Source of the DNA: Jiangella endophytica
GTDB lineage: Bacteria > Actinomycetota > Actinomycetes > Jiangellales > Jiangellaceae
DNA length: 64,000 nucleotides
Assembly (NCBI RefSeq): GCF_003427025.1
Contig: NZ_QVAI01000013.1
Location: forward strand, 124,001 to 188,000
Direction of reading: 5' to 3'
A program made the position numbers and the translations under genes. Shown here piece by piece: positions 6,667 to 14,231 of the stretch. Within the stretch, counting starts at the first letter, position 1. Every line of letters begins with the position of its first letter. The notes below the pieces were generated by a model. The model did no database searches, was not told the DNA's origin, and saw only the letters and a program-made list of their open reading frames with translations.

Positions 6667-7659
6667 TCAGCAGCCTGGCATCACTCCCGCGAGGAGCAAG
6701 GCGCTGCAGGCCTGGCTCACGCGCTGCTGAGCGTTCCTGAGGTCCCGCTCGACGTCGGCCAGGCGATCCTCCAGCCCATCGCCTGGGAAGGCCGGCGAGA
6801 ACAGGTCGTCCCCGACCTGAGTCTCTAGGCCTTCGAGCCTGGTAAGCGTTGCCTGGAGCGCTTCCGCCGTCTCTTGGCGAAGCGTGTCGACATCGGCGCT
6901 TCGGGCGTTGCCCCGGCTCGCCTGGTCCAGAGATTGCACGGTGCCGGTGAGTTCATCGATCTGCTTCTGCTGCTCGTAGATGACATAGCCGCCAGCGCCG
7001 AAGCCTGCCAGCACACTGCCTGGCCCGCCTGGGCTTTCGGCCCTCCAGGTCCAACGTGGCCGCGATAGTGCGGCAGGAGGCGCCGGACTGGCGAAGCTCC
7101 ACGATCCGAGCCGCGGTTCCCTGCTCGACCGGGTCAGGCACAGGTCCCGGTCACGGCCCCTGCCGTGACCCTTGTAGCCGAACGCGTAGGAGCCGGTGGC
7201 CTTCTTGCCCGTGGCAGCCTTGGCCTCTCGACCATCCCGGAGCCGCTTGACGATCAGCATGCGGTCCACCTGAGCGAAGACGCCCATCATGAGACGCATG
7301 GCCGTGCGCATCGGGTCGTCAGGATCGTCCTTCACCACCTCGCCCTGATCGGCAGCGAACACCTGGTAGCCCTGCCGCCAGACTGCGGCCAGGATGGCCT
7401 CCTGTGTGGTGACCTGGCGGGCCAGGCGGTCGAGCCTGGCCACGATCAGGCCCTCTGCGCGTACGAGGTCCAGCAGGGCAGCGGACAGCCCTGGGCGGTC
7501 GGCTGCGTCTACCGTGCCCGAGACGACGTCATGGTGCCACGAGATGAGCCGGTGCCCATGGGCCTTGGCCCACAAGGTGATGTCTCGGCGCTGGGCGTCG
7601 AGGCCATAGCCGTCGAGCTGGCCCGTGCTCGACACCCGCAGGCACGCAACGAGCTTCAT
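6667..7659 (-). pseudogene. Serine recombinase, frameshifted and fused to a coiled-coil fragment
   Basis: The open frame is 330 codons but mosaic. Residues 1 to about 170 are a normal resolvase domain: catalytic Ser10 in CLRVSS, GLDAQRRDI, ARLDRLARQ, and GSYAFGYKG at the end. The expected continuation (PDPVEQGTAARIVELRQSG, then TIAATLDLEGRKPRRA) is present but in another frame at 7141-7025, consistent with loss of one G near 7141. After that the original frame resumes as an unrelated piece with a short glycine-rich hydrophobic stretch (VLAGFGAGGYVIYEQQKQ) and a heptad-like coiled coil. A frameshift plus a deletion that joined two genes is the simplest reading. Probably inactive as an integrase. 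Confidence 0.75.
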
Positions 7660-7817
7660 GGCTGGTCCGTGGTGGCGTCGCGGAGAGCCGTGAGGCTCTG
7701 CCGCGCCTGCGTGGCGACATCATCAGTGTTGGCGAGGATGACCCGCGCCTGAGCCAGGCCGGCCTCAATGCGGGCCAGGTCCTCGATGGCCACCTGGGCA
7801 AGCTGGTCGGGGCTCAT
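7656..7817 (-). CDS. 53-residue helical protein coupled to the serine recombinase
   Basis: A small helical protein starting MSPDQLAQVAIEDLARIEAG at the ATG 7815-7817. Its stop overlaps the recombinase start by 4 nt (ATGA), so the two were made as one operon. Such small partners often precede phage-type serine integrases, but no family is recognised and the recombinase is damaged. No strong Shine-Dalgarno is visible upstream. It may be a remnant. Confidence 0.45.
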   Translation of the reverse strand: MSPDQLAQVAIEDLARIEAGLAQARVILANTDDVATQARQSLTALRDATTDQP

Positions 7818-8030
7818 GGCTGACGCTCGATACTCAGGCGCCTGCTCGGTACGGTGGTGTTCACCGTCGCCTCCCTGGTGAGGTGGTCGAGGGAGCCAGC
7901 GGAGGTGGATCTCCGCTGGTCTCCCGCCTGGAGGCTGGAACCGCTGTGGTTCGCCGGATAACCTGGCGACTTCTGCTCCGCCCTGACCCGCGCTCTTCCT
8001 GGTCAAGCATGTCGCATAGCAGTAAGACAC
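7818..8030. other. Right end of the element, non-coding
   Basis: This stretch between the 53-codon gene and attR holds no convincing gene. It contains the second copy of the 12-bp CCGGATAACCTG repeat (7954-7965) and probably the promoter for the leftward recombinase operon. Base composition still looks element-like up to the 36-bp repeat. Confidence 0.5.
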
Positions 8031-8066
8031 CCCGAAGATGCCCGGCGAGCCGCTGCGGGTCCAGCC
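8031..8066 (+). repeat. attR: 36-bp direct repeat
   Basis: Right copy of the 36-bp repeat, identical to 4429-4464. The base before it differs (C here, A at the left copy) and the bases after it differ, so the identity is exactly bounded, as expected for a site-specific recombination product. Confidence 0.88.
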
Positions 8067-8092
8067 GTCGCGCCGCGCGACCTTCGACTGAC
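8031..8092 (+). pseudogene. Displaced original 3' end of ligD
   Basis: In the ligD frame this fragment reads PKMPGEPLRVQP followed by PSRRATFD and a TGA at 8090-8092. It is the C-terminus that ligD carried before the element entered. Excision would rejoin it to 4429-4464 and restore the original tail. Confidence 0.85.
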
Positions 8093-8129
8093 CAGGGAAT
8101 CCGGCCACTGTTCGGGGAGTTCTCCGGGT

Positions 8130-8546
8130 ATGAGCTATGAGATCGAGAAGACCGAGGGCGAGTGGCGGGCCGAGCTGACGCCGGAGGAGTACCACGTGCT
8201 GCGCGAGGCGGGCACCGAGCGCGCCTTCACCAGCCCGCTGGAGCACGCCGACGACCAGCCGTTCGTCTACTCCTGCCGGGCCTGTGGCGCCGAGCTGTTC
8301 GAGTCCGCCACCAAGTTCGACGCGCACTGCGGGTGGCCGTCGTTCTACGCTCCGCTCGCCGAGGACCGCGTCGAGTACATCGAGGACCGCTCCTTCGGCA
8401 CGGTCCGCACCGAGGTCCGCTGCGCCCGCTGCGGCTCACACCTGGGCCACGTCTTCCAGGGTGAGGGCTTCGCCACCCCGACCGACCTGCGGTACTGCAT
8501 CAACGGCATCTCGCTGCAGCGGCGCGAGACCGATCCGGCACACTGA
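8130..8546 (+). CDS. msrB: Peptide-methionine (R)-S-oxide reductase MsrB
   Basis: A 138-residue cytoplasmic MsrB that reduces methionine-R-sulfoxide in oxidised proteins. Four zinc cysteines are present as CxxC pairs (Cys49/Cys52 and Cys98/Cys101), the catalytic cysteine is Cys123 in RYCIN, and a likely resolving cysteine is Cys67 in HCGWPSF. Length and motifs match the full family. ATG at 8130 gives the standard N-terminus. It lies 38 bp after the displaced ligD end and 4 bp before a GNAT gene, so the pair is probably one transcript. Confidence 0.96.
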   Translation: MSYEIEKTEGEWRAELTPEEYHVLREAGTERAFTSPLEHADDQPFVYSCRACGAELFESATKFDAHCGWPSFYAPLAEDRVEYIEDRSFGTVRTEVRCARCGSHLGHVFQGEGFATPTDLRYCINGISLQRRETDPAH

Positions 8547-8550
8547 GCCG

Positions 8551-9000
8551 GTGACCGCCGACCTCACCCTGCACACCGCCACCATCGACCAGCTCGACGC
8601 GCCGACCTTGTACCGGCTGCTACGCCTGCGCACCGACGTCTTCGTCGTCGAGCAGGGTGACCCCTACCCCGAGCTGGACGGCCGCGACCTCGAGCCGACG
8701 GCCGTCCACGTCTGGCTGGCCCGCGGCGACGAGCCGGTCGGCTACCTGCGCATCCTCGACGACCCGGACGGCACGGCCCGGATCGGCCGCGTGGTGGTCG
8801 CCGCCGACGCCCGTGGCGGCGGCCTGTCGGGCCGGCTCATGGACGCGGCGCTGGATCGCATCGGCGACCGTCGATCCGTGCTCGCGGCGCAGTCCCACCT
8901 GACGAACTTCTACGCCCGGTACGGCTACGAGGTCACCGGCCCGGAGTTCCTCGACGGCAGCATCCCGCACCTGCCGATGACCCGTCCCGCCCCTCGGTGA
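8551..9000 (+). CDS. GNAT family N-acetyltransferase (ElaA-like)
   Basis: A 149-residue acetyltransferase resembling ElaA. Typical features are LLRLRTDVFVVEQGDPYPELDG near the N-terminus (family signature around FVVEQ), the acetyl-CoA loop IGRVVVAADARGGGLSGRLM, and the terminal FYARYGYEVTGPEFLDGSIPH. The acceptor substrate is unknown. GTG at 8551 is 4 bp from the msrB stop, suggesting translational coupling. A strong hairpin at 9001-9025 ends the unit, facing the convergent TetR gene. Confidence 0.9.
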   Translation: MTADLTLHTATIDQLDAPTLYRLLRLRTDVFVVEQGDPYPELDGRDLEPTAVHVWLARGDEPVGYLRILDDPDGTARIGRVVVAADARGGGLSGRLMDAALDRIGDRRSVLAAQSHLTNFYARYGYEVTGPEFLDGSIPHLPMTRPAPR

Positions 9001-9025
9001 CGCCGGCCCGGTGTCCGGGCCGGCG
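9001..9025. terminator. Bidirectional hairpin terminator
   Basis: A perfect 10-bp stem, CGCCGGCCCG with CGGGCCGGCG, and a 5-nt loop, beginning right after the GNAT stop and 24 bp before the convergent TetR stop. Confidence 0.7.
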
Positions 9026-9048
9026 GCGCGCGCTGCCGCCGCGACGCC

Positions 9049-9684
9049 TCAGTGCGGGTGGTGCTCCTCGTGCTCGGTGGCCTCGCGCAACAGGGTGTCG
9101 GCATCGGTGGCGATACCGCGCAACTGGGCGATGACGACCGCCTCGATCTCGTGCGGATCCATCGGGTCGGCGCCGAGGAGCAGGCGGTAGAAGACCAGTG
9201 AGCTGAGGGCGTCGACCGTGAGCGGCAGGTCGACGTCGCTCCTGAGGTCGCCGCGCCGGCGCGCCTCGAACAGGGTCCGGTGCACCGCCCGTCGCGGCGG
9301 GTCGAGGACGGCCTGGGTCAGGTGCTGTTGCACGGCGGGATCGTCGTCGCCCTCGGCGATGAGCTGGGCGAGCGTCCCCGCCCCGAGGCGACGGAAGGCG
9401 TGAGTGATCAGCGTCAGACATTCGTGCAGGTCGCACAGTGTGCAGCCGGTGCTCGGCGCCTCGATCCTGCCCACCCGCTCCGCCAGGACGGCCAGGGTCA
9501 GCCGGTGCCGGTTCGGCCACCGCCGGTAGACCGCGGTCTTGCTGACGCCCGCCCGGCGGGCCACGTCCTCGATGACCACGCCGCGATACCCGTGGTGATC
9601 GAGCGCCTCTGCGGTGGCCTGCAGCACCGCCGCGTCGATCTGGGTGTCCCGGGGCCGGCCCCTGCCGGTAGCCATGCCCTCCAC
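9049..9684 (-). CDS. TetR/AcrR family transcriptional regulator
   Basis: A 211-residue one-component repressor. The N-terminal helix-turn-helix is clear (VVIEDVARRAGVSKTAVYRRW, about 36-56) after the GRPRDTQID lead; the C-terminal ligand domain ends in a His-rich tail EHEEHHPH. It is divergent from an MFS drug-exporter gene with a 45-bp gap, the classical arrangement in which the repressor controls both genes and the exporter's substrate is the inducer. ATG at 9684 gives the normal lead into the DNA-binding domain; a second in-frame ATG lies three codons later. Confidence 0.93.
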   Translation of the reverse strand: MEGMATGRGRPRDTQIDAAVLQATAEALDHHGYRGVVIEDVARRAGVSKTAVYRRWPNRHRLTLAVLAERVGRIEAPSTGCTLCDLHECLTLITHAFRRLGAGTLAQLIAEGDDDPAVQQHLTQAVLDPPRRAVHRTLFEARRRGDLRSDVDLPLTVDALSSLVFYRLLLGADPMDPHEIEAVVIAQLRGIATDADTLLREATEHEEHHPH

Positions 9685-9700
9685 CGTACCTTAAAATGAA

Positions 9701-9716
9701 TACGAAACGGAGCGTA
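9701..9716. promoter_or_regulatory. Candidate TetR operator between regulator and MFS gene
   Basis: TACG-AAACGGAG-CGTA has 4-bp symmetric outer arms in the middle of the 45-bp divergent spacer, next to an AT-rich TTAAAAT that could be a -10. Position supports an operator; symmetry is limited. Confidence 0.35.
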
Positions 9717-9729
9717 GCGTAAAGGAGCC

Positions 9730-11334
9730 GTGGTGTCGTCCATGCCGGATCGCCCAGCAGCCAGAGCCGACACCCGGGCGTGGACCGGGCTGGGGCTGCT
9801 CATGGTGCCCGTCTTCATGGCCGCCCTCGACATGACCGTGCTGTTCCTCGCCATCCCGACCATCGCGGCCGATCTGCTGCCGTCGGGCACGCAGCAGCTG
9901 TGGGTCCTGCACATCGGCGACATCGCCGGGGCCGGCCTCGTCCTCACGGCCGGCCGGCTCGTGGATCGGTTCGGACCCCGCCGGCTGCTCGTCCTCGGCA
10001 TGCTCGGCTACGGTCTGGCCTCCGGACTGGCGGCCTTCGCGCCGACGGTGGAGCTGCTGATCCTGGCCCGGATGCTGCTCGGCGCCTCGGCGGTCACCAT
10101 GGCGCCGGCGGGGATGGCCCTGATCCGTCGCATGTTCCCGGTCCCGCGGCAGTTCTCGACGGCGGTGGCCCTGTTCATGGCGGCCTTCTCCGGAGGCATG
10201 GCGCTGGGACCGCCGCTCGGTGGCGTCATGCTCGAGCACTTCTGGTGGGGCTCGATCTTCCTGGTCAACGTCCCGATCGCGTTCGCCGTGGCCCTGCTCG
10301 CTCCTCGCCTGCTGCCGTCGGTCCGCGGCACCGGAACCGGCCGCATCGATGTCATCAGCGTCGCACTGTCCGTGGCCGGCATCGTCGGAATCGTCTACGG
10401 CGTCCAGGAACTCGCCGCCGGCGGCTGGAACGTCCCCCACGGGCTGGCGGCGGTCACCGGCGTGGTGCTGCTCGCCGCCTTCGTGCGCCGCCAGCGGACC
10501 CTGGTCGACCCGCTGCTGGACCTGACGCTGCTCCGGTCCGTCCCGTTCTCGCTGGGGCTCGTCGCGATCTGGCTGGTCATCACGGCGACCGCGGGCGCCG
10601 ACCTCCAGTTCGCGCAGTATCTCCAGGTCGTGGTCGGCCACTCCACGCTCGCCGCGGGCGCGCTGCTGGTGATTCCGGCCCTCGCCTCCGTGGCGGCGAC
10701 GGCGGCGTCCCCCGTGCTGCTTCGCTGGCTTCGCCCCGGCTACGCCATAGGGCTGGGGGTGCTCGTGGCCCTGGCCGGTGCCGTCGCCCTGCTCGTGGTG
10801 GTGGCCGCCGGGCCGCGGGCGTCCACGCCTCTCCTCGTCGGTGCCGCCGCGCTGATGGCCGTGGGCGTGGCGCCGGTGTTCGCCCTGGGCACCAACGTCG
10901 TGCTGACCCACGCGCCCGTGCGGCAGACCGGCTCCGCGCAGTCGCTGCAGGAGGTCGGCGGAAGCCTGGGCAACACGTCCGGGCTGGCGCTGGGCGGGAC
11001 GATCGCCTACCTCGGCTACTCCCGCACCCTCCAGGACACCGTCCCGAGCGGGCTGGACGACGAGGCGGCGGAGCAGAGCGTCCAGAGCATCGGCGGGGCC
11101 ATCACCGCGGCCGAGGACCTCCCGGCGGATCTGGCGGCGCGGCTGACCGCGGCGGCCCAGGACGCGTTCACCGTCGCCACCCGTGACGCCTATCTGCTCG
11201 CCGTCGCCGGACTCGCCGTGCTCGCCGTGCTGGTCTTCTGGGGCCTGCGGACCGCCCGGATCGACGAGGAACCGCACGGCGAGGCCGATCACGTGGCGGG
11301 ACGCGAGCAGCCCGCGGACCACCGCCGCGACTGA
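9730..11334 (+). CDS. MFS transporter, DHA2 (14-TM) drug:proton antiporter type
   Basis: A 534-residue membrane transporter of the EmrB/QacA type, probably exporting a toxic compound with proton influx. About 14 hydrophobic segments are visible, with the family's AALDMTVLFLAIPTIAADL in TM1, GRLVDRFGPRRLLV in loop 2-3, and ALGPPLGGVMLEHFWWGSIF in the motif C region. A Shine-Dalgarno AAAGGAG lies at 9721-9727; GTG 9730, GTG 9733 and ATG 9742 are all in frame, with 9733 best spaced. It is divergent from the TetR gene and likely under its control. A cupin gene follows 29 bp later. Confidence 0.93.
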   Translation: MVSSMPDRPAARADTRAWTGLGLLMVPVFMAALDMTVLFLAIPTIAADLLPSGTQQLWVLHIGDIAGAGLVLTAGRLVDRFGPRRLLVLGMLGYGLASGLAAFAPTVELLILARMLLGASAVTMAPAGMALIRRMFPVPRQFSTAVALFMAAFSGGMALGPPLGGVMLEHFWWGSIFLVNVPIAFAVALLAPRLLPSVRGTGTGRIDVISVALSVAGIVGIVYGVQELAAGGWNVPHGLAAVTGVVLLAAFVRRQRTLVDPLLDLTLLRSVPFSLGLVAIWLVITATAGADLQFAQYLQVVVGHSTLAAGALLVIPALASVAATAASPVLLRWLRPGYAIGLGVLVALAGAVALLVVVAAGPRASTPLLVGAAALMAVGVAPVFALGTNVVLTHAPVRQTGSAQSLQEVGGSLGNTSGLALGGTIAYLGYSRTLQDTVPSGLDDEAAEQSVQSIGGAITAAEDLPADLAARLTAAAQDAFTVATRDAYLLAVAGLAVLAVLVFWGLRTARIDEEPHGEADHVAGREQPADHRRD

Positions 11335-11363
11335 CCACCTACGACGGAGATGGAGCACCTGGC

Positions 11364-11708
11364 ATGAGCGAGACCACGCCCTCGGTACGAGCGTTCGGCA
11401 CGGCGACGAACGACCGGACGATCCGGTTCGGCGATCGCCGGATCTTCGTCACCCCAGCGGTCGAGAAGACCGACGGCGGACCGTTGAGCGCCTACTCGGC
11501 GTCCTTCGGTCGTGGCGAGCACGCGGACCTGCCGGCGCCGTACGAGGAGGTGTGGGTCGTCCTGCGCGGCGCGCTGCGGATCAGCGGCGACGGCGTGGAC
11601 GTCGTGGTCCGCGCGGGTGACTTCGTCCAGGTGCCGGAGCAGTCGCCGGGCAGGGTGGAGGCGTTGGACGACACCCTGCTCGTCTGCGTCTCCGTCCCGG
11701 CACACTGA
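11364..11708 (+). CDS. Cupin-domain protein
   Basis: A 114-residue single-cupin protein. The beta-barrel pattern is visible: AYSASFGRGEHADLPAPYEEVWVVLRGALRI, a GDFVQVP second motif, and a hydrophobic last strand. Metal ligands are incomplete (one His and Glu pair around residues 53-62), so an enzymatic role is uncertain; it resembles EutQ-like small cupins. It is 29 bp after the MFS gene and may be co-transcribed with it, possibly sensing or sequestering the exporter's substrate, which is inference. Confidence 0.75.
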   Translation: MSETTPSVRAFGTATNDRTIRFGDRRIFVTPAVEKTDGGPLSAYSASFGRGEHADLPAPYEEVWVVLRGALRISGDGVDVVVRAGDFVQVPEQSPGRVEALDDTLLVCVSVPAH

Positions 11709-11722
11709 GCTCGTCGGCGGCG

Positions 11723-12256
11723 GTGTCCGCCCCACCCCTTGTGACCGGGGTCGATGCTACGGTGCCGCCCGTGCGACATGCCTTCCGCGCGGGCCGCTGC
11801 GGCAGTCCGGTCACCATGCTCGGCCCGGCCCCCGACGCCGCGCTGGAGCTGACGGTGCGGCTCGCCGACCACTATGCCCGCGACCACCGCGGGCCGCTCG
11901 GCACGTTCACCGTCACCAACACCGGCGACCGGCGGATCACCGGGATGAGCGGGCCCGCCGCCACGGTCTGGATCGCCCGCGACGGCGTCGTCGTCACCGA
12001 GCCCGGCGCCATGCCGGCCGTCAACGTGACGGTCGACCTGGCGCCCGGCGAGTCGCTGACCTCGGAGCTGCACTCGGCGCTGCGGCAGTGCGACCCCGCG
12101 CCCAGCGACCCGGCGCACGTGCCGGGCATGCCGTACCCGGACGACGAGCCCCTGGCGCCGGGACGTCACCAGGTCTACGTCCGCTGGGACCTGCGGCCTC
12201 ACGACGGTCCCGAGATCGCGCTGTACGCCGGACCGGTCGGGATCGACCTGCGCTGA
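11723..12256 (+). CDS. Stand-alone paralogue of the anti-sigma-partner ectodomain
   Basis: A 177-residue protein lacking a recognisable signal peptide or membrane anchor. From residue 20 onward it matches the extracellular part of the protein at 12821-13522: both carry a RxGxCG/GECG start, GTxTVTNTGD, DLAPGESLT or ELEPGESLT, and a final YVxW...LYAGPVGIDL. The beta-rich pattern suggests an immunoglobulin-like domain. Starts at GTG 11723, 11741 or 11771 are all possible; none gives an export signal. It is either a 5'-truncated duplicate or an unanchored partner of the downstream sigma system. Function unknown. Confidence 0.6.
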   Translation: MSAPPLVTGVDATVPPVRHAFRAGRCGSPVTMLGPAPDAALELTVRLADHYARDHRGPLGTFTVTNTGDRRITGMSGPAATVWIARDGVVVTEPGAMPAVNVTVDLAPGESLTSELHSALRQCDPAPSDPAHVPGMPYPDDEPLAPGRHQVYVRWDLRPHDGPEIALYAGPVGIDLR

Positions 12257-12268
12257 TCCGCGCCCACC

Positions 12269-12296
12269 CAACCGGACCGGCCCGCCGTTCGTCCTA
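12269..12296 (+). promoter_or_regulatory. ECF-type promoter before the sigma factor gene
   Basis: CAACC at 12269-12273 and CGTCCTA at 12290-12296 with a 16-bp spacer fit the AAC / CGTC pattern of ECF-sigma promoters, about 25 bp before the sigma gene start. Autoregulation by the encoded sigma factor is a reasonable inference. Confidence 0.45.
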
Positions 12297-12320
12297 GGTG
12301 GTGAGAGGCGGAGGTGGCGG

Positions 12321-12824
12321 ATGGCGAGCTGGGAGCGGGTCTTCACCGACCTGGCGACGACCCGCGGCCAGGCCCTGCTCCGTCAGGCCTACCTGCTGAC
12401 CGGCGACGCCGCGGAGGCGGCCGACCTGGTGCAGGAGGCGCTGCTGCGGGCCTTCGGCCGGACGACTCGCGGGCTGACGCTCGAGTCAGCGGAGGCCTAT
12501 GTCCGGCGGGCCATCCTCACCATCCACATCGACGGACGGCGACGGTCGGGCCGGTGGGCGCGGGTACGGCACCTGGTGGCCGTCCGCGACTCGTCCGACG
12601 GGCCGGAGGGAGCCGTCGTCGACGGGACCGATCTGCGTTCCGCACTGGCGACGCTGTCGCCGCGGCAGCGGGCCTGCGTGGTGCTGCACTACTACGAGGA
12701 CCTCACGGTGGCGCAGGTCGCCGACCTGCTCGGACTGACCGCCGGCGCCGTGAAGCGCTACCTCAGCGACGCCCGCGTCCGCCTCGAACCGCTGCTCAGC
12801 GACACACGAGAGGGCCTGCGATGA
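12321..12824 (+). CDS. SigE-family ECF RNA polymerase sigma factor
   Basis: A 167-residue group IV sigma factor with only regions 2 and 4. Region 2 includes LLRQAYLLTGDAAEAADLVQ (about 20-39) and region 4 the helix-turn-helix LTVAQVADLLGLTAGAVKRY (about 132-151). ATG at 12321 follows a GGAGGTGG ribosome site. The stop overlaps the start of a membrane protein gene (ATGA), the usual position of a sigma-linked membrane partner. A promoter-like CAACC/CGTCCTA pair upstream suggests self-activation. Confidence 0.92.
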   Translation: MASWERVFTDLATTRGQALLRQAYLLTGDAAEAADLVQEALLRAFGRTTRGLTLESAEAYVRRAILTIHIDGRRRSGRWARVRHLVAVRDSSDGPEGAVVDGTDLRSALATLSPRQRACVVLHYYEDLTVAQVADLLGLTAGAVKRYLSDARVRLEPLLSDTREGLR

Positions 12825-13522
12825 CGCTCCGAACCCGCCTCGACGACCTGGCCTCGCAGAGCCCCGGCCACGGCGCGATCGACGTGGAGCGGCTCCGTGG
12901 CCGTATCGCCCGGCGCCGGCGGGGCCGCCTGGCCGCCGCGGGTGGTGCGATGGCGCTGACGGTCGCAGCGGCCGGCGCCGCCGTGGCCACGCTGGTGCCG
13001 GGCTTCGGCGGCGGGCCCGAAGCGGAGGACGTGCCGGTCGCGACGTCGGCACCCGGCCAGCGGGAGTTCCGGTTCGGCGAGTGCGGCGACCCGATCACCA
13101 CCGGAGGTCCCGCGCCCGACGGCCCCCTGCGGTTGACCGTCGAGCTGCGGGCGCCCACCCCGGTGGGCGGTGACGGCGTCTCGTTGGGCACCGTGACGGT
13201 GACCAATACCGGCGACGAGGTCGTCGCCGGTTCGACGGGCGACGGCCCTGGCATCGTCCTGGCCGAGCCCGGCGGCGGCCGCGTCAGCGCGCAGGAGCCC
13301 GTCCACCCCATGGTCAGGACGGTGGAACTGGAGCCGGGCGAGAGCCTGACGGACGATCTGGTGCTCTACCGGTACCGCTGTGTCCCGGGCGAGCCGGTGG
13401 ACCAGCCACGCGGCCCGGTGCCGATGGGCCGTGGCTACGAGGCGTACGTCGCCTGGGGCATGACCACCGACGACGGCGTCGACCTGACGTTGTACGGAGG
13501 ACCCTTCGCCGTGGAGCTCTGA
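12821..13522 (+). CDS. Membrane-anchored protein coupled to the ECF sigma gene
   Basis: A 233-residue protein with a short cytoplasmic N-terminus (about 1-38, ending in RIARRRRGR), one membrane segment (about 40-64, LAAAGGAMALTVAAAGAAVA) and an extracellular beta-rich domain of about 150 residues. The topology is that of an anti-sigma factor, but the cytoplasmic part lacks the HxxxCxxC zinc anti-sigma motif, so control of the sigma factor may be of a different kind or absent. The ectodomain is paralogous to the protein at 11723-12256. It overlaps the sigma gene by 4 nt and nearly abuts the convergent hemQ. Confidence 0.75.
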   Translation: MTLRTRLDDLASQSPGHGAIDVERLRGRIARRRRGRLAAAGGAMALTVAAAGAAVATLVPGFGGGPEAEDVPVATSAPGQREFRFGECGDPITTGGPAPDGPLRLTVELRAPTPVGGDGVSLGTVTVTNTGDEVVAGSTGDGPGIVLAEPGGGRVSAQEPVHPMVRTVELEPGESLTDDLVLYRYRCVPGEPVDQPRGPVPMGRGYEAYVAWGMTTDDGVDLTLYGGPFAVEL

Positions 13523-13526
13523 CCGG

Positions 13527-14231
13527 CTACGGCAGTGCCGCCACCAGGTCGGGTAGCGCGAGCCGCCGGCCGGTGTAGAACGGGATCTCCTCGCGCACGT
13601 GCCGCCGCGCCGTCGACGCGCGCAGGTGCCGCATGAGGTCGACGATGCGGTGGAGTTCGTCGGCCTCGAAGGCGAGGATCCACTCGTAGTCGCCGAGCGA
13701 GAACGACGCGACGGTGTTGGCCCGGACGTCGGGGTACTCGCGGGCCATCTGGCCGTGCTCGGCGAGCATCTGCCGGCGCTCGGCGTCGGGCAGCAGGTAC
13801 CACTCGTAGGAGCGCACGAACGGGTACACCGACACGTAGGCGCGCGGCTCCTCGTCGGCGAGGAAGGCCGGGATGTGGCTCTTGTTGAACTCGGCCGGAC
13901 GGTGCAGCGCGGCCTGCGACCAGACGGGGTCGAGCTGACGGCCGAACGCGGTGCCACGGAACCGGTGGTACGCCGTCTGGAGGTCCTCGATGGCCGGCGC
14001 GTGCCACCAGATCAGCAGGTCGGCGTCGGCCCGCAGCCCCGCGACGTCGTAGGTGCCCCGCACCACGACGTCCTTGGCGGCGAGCTCGGCGAACAGCGCC
14101 GTCACCTCGTCGGCGAGGTCGGCCCGCGACGTGGCGCCCAGCGGCGAGCGCAGCCGGAACACCGACCACATGGTGTAACGGATGACCTGGTTCAGCTCGC
14201 GGGCCTTCGGCGCGGACGCGGTGTCGCTCAT
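13527..14231 (-). CDS. hemQ: Coproheme decarboxylase HemQ (chlorite dismutase family)
   Basis: A 234-residue actinobacterial HemQ, which oxidatively decarboxylates coproheme III to heme b with hydrogen peroxide, the last step of the coproporphyrin pathway. Typical features are [12 protein letters not shown] near the N-terminus, the catalytic-tyrosine region [17 protein letters not shown], and [15 protein letters not shown] near the C-terminus. It is cytoplasmic and usually pentameric. The ATG at 14231 overlaps the hemY stop (ATGA), so hemY and hemQ are translationally coupled. Confidence 0.96.
   Translation of the reverse strand: MSDTASAPKARELNQVIRYTMWSVFRLRSPLGATSRADLADEVTALFAELAAKDVVVRGTYDVAGLRADADLLIWWHAPAIEDLQTAYHRFRGTAFGRQLDPVWSQAALHRPAEFNKSHIPAFLADEEPRAYVSVYPFVRSYEWYLLPDAERRQMLAEHGQMAREYPDVRANTVASFSLGDYEWILAFEADELHRIVDLMRHLRASTARRHVREEIPFYTGRRLALPDLVAALP

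Larger units (their letters stand above)
4429..8066. mobile_element. 3.6-kb integrated element in the 3' end of ligD
   Basis: The segment is bounded by identical 36-bp direct repeats (4429-4464 and 8031-8066); one copy belongs to ligD and the other to its displaced tail, so the unit length is 3602 bp. It contains a tyrosine integrase beside the left end, a zinc-finger-like small protein, a tiny membrane peptide gene, an 87-codon gene behind a LexA-box-like site, and a damaged serine recombinase with a 53-codon upstream gene. Base composition is visibly less GC-rich than the flanks. No replication, transfer or obvious cargo gene is present, so this is a minimal or degenerate integrative element. 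Confidence 0.88.

Noticed and set aside
8031-8092. Independent small gene after the element
   Set aside because: It is the displaced ligD tail in the ligD frame and has no start codon of its own with a ribosome site.
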